Both the position numbers and the translations under genes were made by a program. From the NCBI GenBank assembly GCA_017416705.1, contig JAFQBG010000013.1, positions 1 to 54,612 of the forward strand: DNA of 54,612 bases, written 5' to 3'. The stretch's first letter is position 1. The number at the start of each line of letters is the position of its first letter. This stretch comes from Bacteroidaceae bacterium. Lineage in GTDB: Bacteria > Bacteroidota > Bacteroidia > Bacteroidales > Bacteroidaceae. Below, piece after piece: positions 15,569 through 23,043 of this stretch. Under the pieces are notes generated by a model, which was not told the DNA's origin, ran no database searches, and was given only the letters and a program-made list of their open reading frames with translations.

Positions 15569-16564
15569 ATGGATAGACTGAAAATAACAATTTTTGCCGA
15601 CCCTGTGTGCACTTGGTGCTGGGGTACTTCGCCCATTACAAGGGCACTGGAATACCGCTACGGAGACAACATAGAGCTTGTATATGTGATGAGTGCTATG
15701 GTCGAGGATATTCACACATACAACAACCGACGTCTCGAAATAGGCGGCAGCGACGTAGAATTATCGAACAGAAACATACTTAAACATTGGTTGGAGGCAT
15801 CGCGCATACATGGAATGCCGGTCAAGGAGCATGGCTTTCATCTGTTCAGCGAAACGTATCGTTCCACCGTTCCGCAGTGTTTGGCATACATAACATCCAA
15901 ACTGCTTGCCCCTAAAAACGCCAATGGACAAAGGGATATGAGAATGGCACATAGGTTTTACAGACGCATACAGGAGGCTACCGCCGTCGAGGCCTTGCAA
16001 ACATCAAATGCCGAGGTGCTGATTGACTTGGCTGCCGTAGAGGGCTACGAGCCAAATCTATTCAGAGAGACCATGGAGAGTACCAAGGCGCAAAACACAT
16101 TTGAGGCCGATAATATAATCTGTCGTCATTATGCCGTTCAGTCAACCCCATCGTTCCTGTTGGAGTATAACAGACAGGAACTGTTGTTGCAAGGATTTAC
16201 CACGCGCGATACACTCGAACATAACATAGAACAATTTACATACGGCAAAGTAAAGCCCATAGAAAAACATTCCGACGGCACCGATAGGCTTACAGCCGAC
16301 AAAAGAAACGTTCGTGCGTTTATTGCGCGTCACACATCGGTATATCCTGTGGAGATAGCCACTGCATTCGCTCTGGAACGGCATAACGGCCATACTGCCC
16401 TTAATATAGAATCCTATGATACCCTTCCCGGAATAATAGAGGAACTTGTGAAGGCAGGCGATATAACCATAACTCCCCATGCCAACAGTTTTAAAATTTA
16501 CAGCCTGCGAGAGGGCTCTACAAATACACAGCAACGCGAACGCGAATATGCCGGAACATTCTGA
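15569..16564 (+). CDS. DsbA-fold (FrnE/SpxH-like) protein with C-terminal winged-helix-like region
   Basis: A 331-residue cytoplasmic protein. ITIFADPVCTWCWGT places a CxxC at Cys14 and Cys17 on a thioredoxin fold, and QSTPSFLLEY is the cis-proline loop, as in DsbA-family FrnE and the ClpXP adaptor SpxH/YjbH. There is no signal peptide. Residues about 260-320 (HTSVYPVEIATAFALE, then LPGIIEELVKAGDITI and a final strand) look like a helix-turn-helix with a beta wing, which the shorter family members lack. It might be a redox-sensing regulator or adaptor. It stands alone between two hairpins. Confidence 0.75.
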   Translation: MDRLKITIFADPVCTWCWGTSPITRALEYRYGDNIELVYVMSAMVEDIHTYNNRRLEIGGSDVELSNRNILKHWLEASRIHGMPVKEHGFHLFSETYRSTVPQCLAYITSKLLAPKNANGQRDMRMAHRFYRRIQEATAVEALQTSNAEVLIDLAAVEGYEPNLFRETMESTKAQNTFEADNIICRHYAVQSTPSFLLEYNRQELLLQGFTTRDTLEHNIEQFTYGKVKPIEKHSDGTDRLTADKRNVRAFIARHTSVYPVEIATAFALERHNGHTALNIESYDTLPGIIEELVKAGDITITPHANSFKIYSLREGSTNTQQREREYAGTF

Positions 16565-16594
16565 TGCGGCATTCGGGCCTCACACGCTATTTTA

Positions 16595-16624
16595 CACAAC
16601 CTCCTTGCATGCAAGGAGGTTGTG
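16595..16624 (+). terminator. Palindromic terminator after the DsbA-like gene
   Basis: CACAACCTCCTTGCA followed directly by its complement makes a perfect 30-nt palindrome, 31 bp after the stop codon. No T run follows on the plus strand beyond mixed AT sequence, so termination is inferred from position and stem strength. Confidence 0.6.
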
Positions 16625-16692
16625 CTATATATGGATGAGAAAATCAAGGATATAAAAATGTAAAGAAAGCCCATAAAGCGGCTTTCTATAAT

Positions 16693-16724
16693 TTTGTTCA
16701 TTTGTGGAATATTTTGTAAATTTG
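16693..16724 (+). promoter_or_regulatory. Bacteroidota-type promoter for bcp-mscS
   Basis: TTTG at 16693-16696 and TAAATTTG at 16717-16724 are 20 bp apart, an exact fit to the -33/-7 pattern, 70 bp upstream of the bcp start. Confidence 0.65.
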
Positions 16725-16793
16725 CAATCCTTTTTGCGACAGAATGTTTTTTTTGTTTTATTCTGTTGGTAATATGTTAAATGTAAATAAATT

Positions 16794-17243
16794 ATGCTGA
16801 ATATAGGTGATAAAATTCCCGAGTTTCTCGGAGTAAATGAGCGTGGCGAGGAATTGCGTGCAGCCGATTTCTTGGGTAAACGCATCGTAATATACTTCTA
16901 TCCCAAGGATAACACCCCCGGATGTACTGCCGAGGCTTGTTCGTTGCGCGATGGAATGTCGGATTTAACCGCTGCTGGCTACACAGTGATAGGAGTGAGT
17001 GCCGATAGCGAGGCTTCGCATATACGATTTAAAGAAAAACATTCTTTGAACTTCAATTTGATAGCCGATACCGATAAAAAGCTCATTGAGGCTTTTGGCG
17101 TGTGGGGCGAGAAAAAAATGGCAGGCCGTAAATACATGGGGATTATACGTGCCACATTCATAATAGATGAAAATGGCTATGTGCAAAGGGTGATATCCAA
17201 AGTCGATACAAAAAATGCCGCAAGACAAATTCTTGATAAATAA
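16794..17243 (+). CDS. bcp: Thiol peroxidase of the Bcp/PrxQ type
   Basis: A 149-residue peroxiredoxin. YPKDNTPGCTAEACSLRD holds peroxidatic Cys44 and resolving Cys49, five residues apart as in the Bcp/PrxQ class. ATFIIDENGYV near the end is also typical. The enzyme reduces hydroperoxides using thioredoxin in the cytoplasm. Length and motifs match the family. The mechanosensitive channel gene starts 18 bp downstream and shares the promoter and terminator. Confidence 0.93.
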   Translation: MLNIGDKIPEFLGVNERGEELRAADFLGKRIVIYFYPKDNTPGCTAEACSLRDGMSDLTAAGYTVIGVSADSEASHIRFKEKHSLNFNLIADTDKKLIEAFGVWGEKKMAGRKYMGIIRATFIIDENGYVQRVISKVDTKNAARQILDK

Positions 17244-17261
17244 TATTTTAAAAAATAAATT

Positions 17262-18173
17262 ATGGATCTATTTACTATTTTTTCTACTGCCGTCGAAGTA
17301 GCCGACTCGGTGGCAAACAATGGCTTCTCGGGGCTTGATAATGCAGTAAGCGCCTTGTCGGGAATGACAGTGGCCGAGGTTGTGAAAATTATAACTTCGT
17401 ATTGCGTAGCCTTTGGATTTAAAATCCTGAAAGTGCTTTTTGTGTGGTTTATAGGACGTTGGATAACAAAACGCCTTATTTCCGTTGCAAAAATACTTAT
17501 GCAGAAAAGAAAAACCAATGTTACTGTGCAGTCGTTCCTCACCAGTCTCATCGATGTGGTGCTGCTTATTATCCTTATCGTTATCATAATAAGCATATTT
17601 GGAATTGACACATCGTCGTTCATAGCACTCTTTGCATCGGCAGGTGTGGCAGTCGGTATGGCTCTAAGCGGTACATTGCAGAATTTTGCAGGCGGTGTAA
17701 TCATTCTTTTGTTCCGTCCATACAAAGTGGGCGACTACATTGAGGCGCAAGGTCAGGCAGGTACTGTTAAGGAGATACAAATATTCAATACCGTATTGCA
17801 GACTCCCGATAATAAAATAATTCTTATCCCCAACGGCCCCATATCAACCGGTATAGTGAATAACTATTCACGCGAGGAATTGCGTCGTGTCGATTTCTCA
17901 TTCTCCATAAGCTATGGCGATGATTTCGAAAAAGCAAAATCGGTGATAGCGGAACTTATTGCAGCCGACAAACGTATTCTGGATACACCGGAGCCATTTA
18001 TAGCCTTGGGCTCACTCAGTGCAAGCTCCATAGATATTACGGTGCGTGTGTGGGCAAAACAATCCGATTACTGGGCTATATATTTTGATATGAACAAAAA
18101 AGTCTATGAGACACTTCCTCAACGAGGATTGAAATTCCCATACCAGACTTTTACTGTGAATGTAAATAAATAA
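17262..18173 (+). CDS. MscS-family small-conductance mechanosensitive channel
   Basis: A 303-residue protein with three or four hydrophobic segments in the first 150 residues, including the pore helix GVAVGMALSGTLQNFAGGV with the regular Gly/Ala spacing of TM3 in MscS. LFRPYKVGDYIE and VLQTPDNKIILIPNG are the beta-domain signatures. The channel opens on membrane tension to release solutes during hypo-osmotic shock. Co-transcribed with bcp (18 bp) and closed by a strong terminator. Confidence 0.92.
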   Translation: MDLFTIFSTAVEVADSVANNGFSGLDNAVSALSGMTVAEVVKIITSYCVAFGFKILKVLFVWFIGRWITKRLISVAKILMQKRKTNVTVQSFLTSLIDVVLLIILIVIIISIFGIDTSSFIALFASAGVAVGMALSGTLQNFAGGVIILLFRPYKVGDYIEAQGQAGTVKEIQIFNTVLQTPDNKIILIPNGPISTGIVNNYSREELRRVDFSFSISYGDDFEKAKSVIAELIAADKRILDTPEPFIALGSLSASSIDITVRVWAKQSDYWAIYFDMNKKVYETLPQRGLKFPYQTFTVNVNK

Positions 18174-18180
18174 TATTTAA

Positions 18181-18212
18181 TAAATGCAGGAGGGGTATCC
18201 CTCCTGCATTTA
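18181..18212 (+). terminator. Terminator of bcp-mscS
   Basis: A perfect 14-bp stem (18181-18194 with 18199-18212) with loop GTAT and a GC-rich top lies 7 bp after the mscS stop. Confidence 0.8.
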
Positions 18213-18215
18213 TTA

Positions 18216-18406
18216 AGAAGCTGTTTAAATTTCTTTCGAAAAAGTTATTACATTGTCCGCGAGTTCTGCTTGCCTTTTTATGCTCTTTTTTGCCTGTTTT
18301 TTTCTTTTTTGCAGTTACATAGCCCGCTATGCGCCTTTAAAGAATGAAAAAAACATTCTAAAAAAGACCGATAAAAATTTCAAGGACATAAATTTAAACA
18401 GCTTCT
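18216..18406. repeat. 191-bp element with 17-bp terminal inverted repeats (MITE-like or invertible)
   Basis: AGAAGCTGTTTAAATTT at 18216-18232 is exactly repeated in inverted form at 18390-18406. The inside is non-coding, with T-rich runs and a small palindrome CATAGC-CC-GCTATG. No clear target-site duplication is visible: short AT-rich matches flank it but could be chance. It starts 3 bp after the mscS terminator and ends 84 bp before a tyrosine recombinase gene. It may be a miniature mobile element or a segment inverted by that recombinase; I see no TAnnTTTG promoter inside. Confidence 0.6.
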
Positions 18407-18490
18407 AAATATTATTTATTATCCTTTCTTTATGGCTACTTTGTTTAGATTTATACTATCTGTTTTAATATCAATTTAAATATAGTAGCT

Positions 18491-19696
18491 ATGGTATCAA
18501 TTAAATTAAAATTTCGTCCCTCGTCAAAAAAAGACTCCGAGGGTTCTGTTTATTTTCAAATTATTTATGCCAGAAAAGTACGTCAGTTAGGTATTGGGCT
18601 TAAAATAACTCCGACTATTTGGAAATTTGTATCGCAACAATCGCTTTCTGCACTGTCGAATGTTTGTTGTGGCGATGTCGAAACAGGCAACGTTCAACGT
18701 ATCATAAGTCTTGAATACACGAAAATAAAAACCATAGTGTCGGAACTCGAAAACAACAGGGTGGCGTTTGTCGTGGATGATATCATCAGGCGTTATCAAA
18801 GGAAAAATGTCGATGGCAATCTGTTTTTATATATAAAACGACTTATGGATTTGCAAACGAAATTGGGTAACTATCGACAAAAAGAGATATATAACACTTT
18901 GTATAACAGCCTCATGCGATATACAAATGGTTGCGATGTATCGTTGGCATCCATAGACGCGCATTTTGTGCTGTCGTACGAGGCCTATCTGAAACAGCGT
19001 GTCATAATGAATACTTCGTCGTTCTATATGCGTAATTTCAGAGCTGTTTATAACAGGGCGGTGGAGGATGGGCTTGTGGAGCAGATATACCCGTTTAAGC
19101 ACGTATATACCGGCGTGGACAAGACAGCAAAACGCGCAGTGTCGTTGCCGGTGATACGTAAACTTAAAAATATAGATTTAAACAATAAACCCAATCTGGC
19201 ATTTGCAAGGGATATGTTTTTGTTTAGTTTCTACACTCGGGGAATGGCTTTCATAGATATGGCCTATCTGAAAAAAAATGATTTGCAGAACGGAAGGCTC
19301 GTTTACTCGCGTCGAAAAACCAAACAGAAACTTTTTATTAAGTGGGAAAAATGTATGCAGGATATTGTCAAACGATATTTTAATCCCGGTACCCCATATA
19401 TGCTTCCCATATTGTTTCGGGCAGGCGACAAAGAGCGCAACGACTATCGCAATATGAGTCACAAAATAAATGGATATCTAAAAATAGTTTCGGCAATGAT
19501 AGGGCTGGACGTGCCGCTTACCATGTATGTGGCGCGGCATGCGTGGGCAAGTATAGCCAAAAGCAAAAATATACCGCTTTCGGTCATAAGCGAAGGTATG
19601 GGGCACGACTCGGAGGCAACAACAAGAATATATTTGGCTACATTGGACACACAGGCCGTCGATAGAGCAAATAATATTATTATCAATTCATTATGA
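18491..19696 (+). CDS. Tyrosine-type site-specific recombinase
   Basis: A 401-residue integrase. Residues 1-90 resemble the arm-binding domain of Bacteroides integrases, 100-210 the SAM-like core-binding domain. The catalytic domain shows Arg250 (FYTRGMAFIDM), Lys near 276-278 (SRRKTKQ), Arg349-His350 (YVARHAWASIA), His372 (GMGHDS) and nucleophile Tyr381 (TTRIYLATLD). The first box II His is Tyr346, as I recall for related Bacteroides recombinases. No other mobile-element genes are near, so it may be a solo recombinase such as a DNA invertase, or a relic of an element. The adjacent 191-bp inverted-repeat element is a possible substrate. Confidence 0.88.
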   Translation: MVSIKLKFRPSSKKDSEGSVYFQIIYARKVRQLGIGLKITPTIWKFVSQQSLSALSNVCCGDVETGNVQRIISLEYTKIKTIVSELENNRVAFVVDDIIRRYQRKNVDGNLFLYIKRLMDLQTKLGNYRQKEIYNTLYNSLMRYTNGCDVSLASIDAHFVLSYEAYLKQRVIMNTSSFYMRNFRAVYNRAVEDGLVEQIYPFKHVYTGVDKTAKRAVSLPVIRKLKNIDLNNKPNLAFARDMFLFSFYTRGMAFIDMAYLKKNDLQNGRLVYSRRKTKQKLFIKWEKCMQDIVKRYFNPGTPYMLPILFRAGDKERNDYRNMSHKINGYLKIVSAMIGLDVPLTMYVARHAWASIAKSKNIPLSVISEGMGHDSEATTRIYLATLDTQAVDRANNIIINSL

Positions 19697-19713
19697 AAAT
19701 TTGTGGTTTATGA

Positions 19714-19743
19714 TTGTTGTACGGCTGTTTTTTAGTAATTTTG
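19714..19743 (+). promoter_or_regulatory. Bacteroidota-type promoter for the SulP gene
   Basis: TTG at 19714-19716 and TAATTTTG at 19736-19743 are 19 bp apart, about 113 bp upstream of the SulP start. Confidence 0.5.
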
Positions 19744-19856
19744 CAAAATTTTAAATCACATGGTTACGCGTGTCGCATGGGCAATATAGCCGAATTTACA
19801 TTCTGCGCCGTGCGATGTTAATATGATACGAGTGAAGGTAAAAACAAGAAACTACT

Positions 19857-21566
19857 ATGAAAAAGAAAAGGAACATTATTGACTTCCGTCCTAAGTTCTT
19901 CGAAGCTATGAAGAACTATTCTCGTGAAAAATTCAGTGCCGATGTCATGGCCGGTATAATTGTGGGTGTCGTGGCAATCCCACTTGCCATTGCTTTTGGT
20001 ATTGCCAGCGGAGTGGGTCCCACCGAGGGACTTGTGACAGCCATTGTGGCCGGTTTGCTCATATCGGTATTCGGAGGCTCCAAAGTACAGATAGGCGGCC
20101 CTACCGGTGCATTCATCATAATAGTGTACGGCGTAGTGCAACAGTATGGTCTGAGCGGTCTTGCCATTGCCACCATCATGGCAGGTATTATATTGGTCAT
20201 AATGGGTCTATGTCACATGGGCAGTATCATAAAATATATGCCTTATCCTATTATAATAGGATTTACCGGTGGTATAGCCATAACAATATTCTCGACACAG
20301 ATAAACGACCTGATGGGCTTGGGGATAGACGATGTGCCTGCCAACTTCATCGACAAATGGCTGTGCTATTTTAAAAACATCGGCAATGTCGATTGGTGGA
20401 GTTTCGTCATGGGACTTTTGAGCATCGCATTGATAGCCCTCACCCCCAAGTTTTCGAAAAAACTGCCGGGTTCTCTGCTGGCTATTATAGTGATGACCAT
20501 TATTGCATGGGTTTTGCGCGACTATGCCGGTGTTACATCCATAAAAACCATTGGCGATTTGTATGAATTGCCTTCGGGCCTTCCTTCGTTGCGCATGCCC
20601 GAAATGGAATTTGAAATGGGCAGTATATTCGCAACCATACAGGCATTGGCGCCTGTGGCATTTACTATCGCCATGCTGGGTGCCATCGAGTCGTTGTTGT
20701 CGGCTATGGTTGCCGATGGTGTTATAGGCGATACCCACAATTCCAATACAGAACTAATTGGACAAGGTATAGCAAATATCGTTGTTCCTTTCTTTGGCGG
20801 AATACCGGCAACGGGTGCCATTGCACGTACAATGGCAAATATAAATAACGGTGGTAAAACCCCCGTAGCAGGCGTTGTTCACACCTTGGTGCTGTTATTG
20901 GTGTTGCTGTTGCTTGGCGGTGTAGTGGGACAAATACCCATGCCTTGCTTGGCTGGTGTGCTAATAATGGTGGCATATAACATGAGTGGATGGAGAACAA
21001 TACGCTCCATGTATCGTAGCTCCATGGCAGGAACAGGCGTGCTTTTTGTTACATTGCTGCTTACCGTATTCTTCGATTTGACATTGGCCATCGAGGTGGG
21101 ATTGGTCATGGCGGTTGTGATAGTTCTGAAACGTGTCACAGAAAGCGCAAACATATCGGTTATGCGTGAACATGTCGATGTGCATCGCGATGGCGAACAC
21201 GACGAGACACTGTCAATACCCGCAGGTACCGAAGTGTTCGAGATAGAAGGCCCGTTCTTCTTTGGCGTTGCCAATAAATTCGACGAGCTGACTCGCGACC
21301 ACGATGCCATGCCCATACGTGTGGTGCGTATGAGAAAAGTATCGTTCATTGACTCCACAGGCCTACACAACCTCGAAATATTTATAAAATCGTCGCAAAA
21401 CGAGGGTCGGGTGATAATCCTGTCGGGAGTACATGAAAATGTAGAAAAATCCTTACGCAAATCGGGTATAGTGAAAATCGTAGGCAAAGAAAATGTTTGC
21501 AGGGATATTCATTTGGCGCTCGATAGAGCAAAACAGGTAGCCGAAGAAAAAGGGTTTGAAAAGTAA
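19857..21566 (+). CDS. SulP-family anion transporter with STAS domain
   Basis: A 569-residue membrane protein. The N-terminal two-thirds carry 10-12 hydrophobic helices with SulP signatures: DVMAGIIVGVVAIPLAIAFGIASG, GPTGAFIIIV and a later GIPATGAIARTMANINNG. The C-terminal part (about 440-560) is a STAS domain with FIDSTGLHNLEIF. Such proteins move sulfate, bicarbonate or other anions, usually with Na+ or H+. The substrate cannot be told from sequence. It is a single-gene unit ending in a large structured 3' region. Confidence 0.92.
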   Translation: MKKKRNIIDFRPKFFEAMKNYSREKFSADVMAGIIVGVVAIPLAIAFGIASGVGPTEGLVTAIVAGLLISVFGGSKVQIGGPTGAFIIIVYGVVQQYGLSGLAIATIMAGIILVIMGLCHMGSIIKYMPYPIIIGFTGGIAITIFSTQINDLMGLGIDDVPANFIDKWLCYFKNIGNVDWWSFVMGLLSIALIALTPKFSKKLPGSLLAIIVMTIIAWVLRDYAGVTSIKTIGDLYELPSGLPSLRMPEMEFEMGSIFATIQALAPVAFTIAMLGAIESLLSAMVADGVIGDTHNSNTELIGQGIANIVVPFFGGIPATGAIARTMANINNGGKTPVAGVVHTLVLLLVLLLLGGVVGQIPMPCLAGVLIMVAYNMSGWRTIRSMYRSSMAGTGVLFVTLLLTVFFDLTLAIEVGLVMAVVIVLKRVTESANISVMREHVDVHRDGEHDETLSIPAGTEVFEIEGPFFFGVANKFDELTRDHDAMPIRVVRMRKVSFIDSTGLHNLEIFIKSSQNEGRVIILSGVHENVEKSLRKSGIVKIVGKENVCRDIHLALDRAKQVAEEKGFEK

Positions 21567-21569
21567 AAC

Positions 21570-21671
21570 AAACATACTCCGAAATATAATTCTGTCGGGT
21601 GGGTAAACGTAGGGTAGGTTACCCGTAAATCTGTTTCCAACCTGTTCGTTATGATATTTCAGAGTATGTTT
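21570..21671 (+). other. Long imperfect hairpin in the 3' region of the SulP gene
   Basis: An 18-bp inverted repeat with one mismatch (21570-21587 with 21654-21671) encloses 66 nt. Inside, GGGTAA (21601-21606) can pair with TTACCC (21619-21624). The structure begins just after the SulP stop and precedes the strong terminator, so it would be part of the transcript. It could be a stability element, a processed small RNA or an insertion scar. Confidence 0.45.
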
Positions 21672-21672
21672 A

Positions 21673-21726
21673 TATCACAATAAAAAAGCGATAAATCAAA
21701 CGATTTATCGCTTTTTTATTGTGATA
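21673..21726. terminator. Strong bidirectional terminator between convergent genes
   Basis: A perfect 25-bp stem (21673-21697 with 21702-21726) with loop AAAC ends in A/T runs on both sides. It serves SulP on the plus strand and the small winged-helix gene on the minus strand. Confidence 0.85.
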
Positions 21727-21736
21727 GGATTTCGTC

Positions 21737-21934
21737 TTATTTGAGAGCGAAGATTTCCTCCTCACCTGCAACACAGTTGAAGACTTTGTCTTCGCGTAGC
21801 AACCAGCCAAGACCCAAATAAAGTTCTTTGTCTTTTAGTTTTGTAGCTTTCTTAATCTCTTTGAGAGTAAGACCTTCTGTTTCATTGAGGGCATTCCAAA
21901 TGCGACCTGCAAATTCACCAGCCATTTCTTTCAT
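21737..21934 (-). CDS. Small winged-helix protein (DUF2582-like)
   Basis: A 65-residue protein: AGRIWNALNE, then LTLKEIKKATKLKDKELYLGLGWLLRED and a short beta wing ending in EEEIFALK. This is a compact winged helix-turn-helix matching the Bacteroidota family of about 70 residues often labelled DUF2582. It is probably a DNA-binding protein, though its targets are unknown. It has its own promoter and a shared terminator. Confidence 0.82.
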   Translation of the reverse strand: MKEMAGEFAGRIWNALNETEGLTLKEIKKATKLKDKELYLGLGWLLREDKVFNCVAGEEEIFALK

Positions 21935-22014
21935 AACGTCTTTAAATTTTTAATATTCAACACTATTAGCGTTTTTCATTCCTTGTCGATAGACAAGCCC
22001 TTGAAAAACGTGTG

Positions 22015-22044
22015 CAAAGGTACTACTTTTTTTTGAATTTACAA
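22015..22044 (-). promoter_or_regulatory. Bacteroidota-type promoter for the small winged-helix gene
   Basis: On the minus strand TTG (22044-22042) is followed after 19 bp by TACCTTTG (22022-22015). The same -7 octamer and spacing are used by the tRNA-Lys gene nearby. Confidence 0.6.
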
Positions 22045-22190
22045 TAAAAATTGATGATTTTCAAAGGGAAACTGCTTAAAATTGTGACATTTATCTTTTA
22101 AACGCAAAAAAACAGAAGAATTTATTATTATTAAACGTATAATTATGTATTTTCGATAATCTGCTTGACGCGACACGAAATATAGCAAAA

Positions 22191-22228
22191 CAAATAGAAG
22201 ATATTGAATTTTCAATATCTTCTATTTG
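22191..22228 (-). terminator. Terminator of tRNA-Lys
   Basis: A perfect 18-bp stem (22191-22208 with 22211-22228) with a minimal TT centre lies 3 bp past the 3' end of the tRNA on the minus strand. Confidence 0.75.
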
Positions 22229-22231
22229 TTG

Positions 22232-22304
22232 TACGCCGTCAGGGACTCGAACCCTGGACCCATTGATTAAGAGTCAATTGCTCTACCAACTGAGCTAACA
22301 GCGC
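22232..22304 (-). tRNA. tRNA-Lys (anticodon CTT)
   Basis: The minus strand folds as a tRNA: acceptor GCGCTGT with ACGGCGT, the D arm TAGCTCAGTTGGTAGAGC, anticodon stem ATTGA/TCAAT with loop CTCTTAA (anticodon CTT), and the T arm CAGGG-TTCGAGT-CCCTG. CCA is not encoded. It reads AAG lysine codons. Two acceptor pairs are G-U; this may be normal for the lineage. Confidence 0.93.
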
Positions 22305-22329
22305 ATCTGTTTTGCGCTCAAAAGCGTTG

Positions 22330-22360
22330 CAAAGGTACAGTATAATTTTGTAACTGCAAA
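22330..22360 (-). promoter_or_regulatory. Bacteroidota-type promoter for tRNA-Lys
   Basis: On the minus strand TTTG (22360-22357) and TACCTTTG (22337-22330) are 19 bp apart, about 26 bp upstream of the tRNA 5' end. Confidence 0.65.
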
Positions 22361-22485
22361 TTTTTAGCTGTATTTTTTTATTTATTTTTTTACTTTTATA
22401 ACGACTTCATTCTATCATGCCGCTATTCACAAAACACGATATAAATATAAATTACTATATAGTTTTATTTTTCTGAAAAAAAATG

Positions 22486-22493
22486 TAAGTTTG
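22486..22493 (+). promoter_or_regulatory. -7 promoter element for the TonB-like/aminopeptidase unit
   Basis: TAAGTTTG matches TAnnTTTG and lies 40 bp upstream of the TonB-like gene. A weak -33 (GTTTT at 22462-22466) is 19 bp upstream. Confidence 0.5.
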
Positions 22494-22532
22494 CAGATAC
22501 AAATGAAATATAATGACATATAACATAAACGT

Positions 22533-23033
22533 ATGAATATGAAGAAAATATTTCTTTTTCTGCTCTTAAATCTGCTTATCTGCCCTAATTTTATGGCGGA
22601 GGTCGATGCACAAAAGAACAAAGACAAAATTGTGATGCCCGAGTTTCCGGGTGGAGTAGAGAAACTGCATGATTATTTACAGAAAGAGACAAACTATCCC
22701 ATTGAGGCTCGCGAAAAAGGGGAAATCGGCGAGGTTGTTGTGGCATTTTCGGTAGGTGCCGATGGAACCATAACAGGCGCGCGTGTAATAAAATCTGTAT
22801 CCGAATCGTTGGACCGCGAGGCCGTTCGCGTTGTTTATAATATGCCAAAATGGAAACCCGGACGAAAGAACGGAAAGAAAGTGAGAGCCGAGATGACGCT
22901 TCCTATAAATTTTAAAATCCTTATCGAGAGCGACAAATATGTCATCATGGAGGGTGAAAATGAAGGAGGCGGAATATGGAAGGAGTCGGCACGCGATAAA
23001 AAGCTACGCCGCATAGGAGTGAAAAAATTATAA
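22533..23033 (+). CDS. TonB C-terminal domain protein
   Basis: A 166-residue protein with an N-terminal hydrophobic signal (KKIFLFLLLNLLICP). PEFPGGVEKLHDYL at about 35-48, followed by YPIEAREKGEIGEVVVAFSVGADG and MPKWKPGRKNGKKV, is the common Bacteroidota form of the TonB C-terminal domain. A full TonB would have a Pro-rich linker, which is absent, so this is a short exported variant rather than a standard energy transducer. It is followed after 10 bp by the aminopeptidase. Confidence 0.85.
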   Translation: MNMKKIFLFLLLNLLICPNFMAEVDAQKNKDKIVMPEFPGGVEKLHDYLQKETNYPIEAREKGEIGEVVVAFSVGADGTITGARVIKSVSESLDREAVRVVYNMPKWKPGRKNGKKVRAEMTLPINFKILIESDKYVIMEGENEGGGIWKESARDKKLRRIGVKKL

Positions 23034-23043
23034 TACTGAAATC

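Noticed and set aside
18216-18406. Phase-variable promoter with a clear promoter inside
   Set aside because: I searched both strands of the element for TAnnTTTG and found no good match, so the claim is limited to an inverted-repeat element near a recombinase.
18491-19696. Integrative element or prophage carrying the recombinase
   Set aside because: Neighbours on both sides are housekeeping-type genes, there are no relaxase, phage or cargo genes, and the tRNA-Lys is 2.5 kb away with no visible partial duplicate marking an attachment site.
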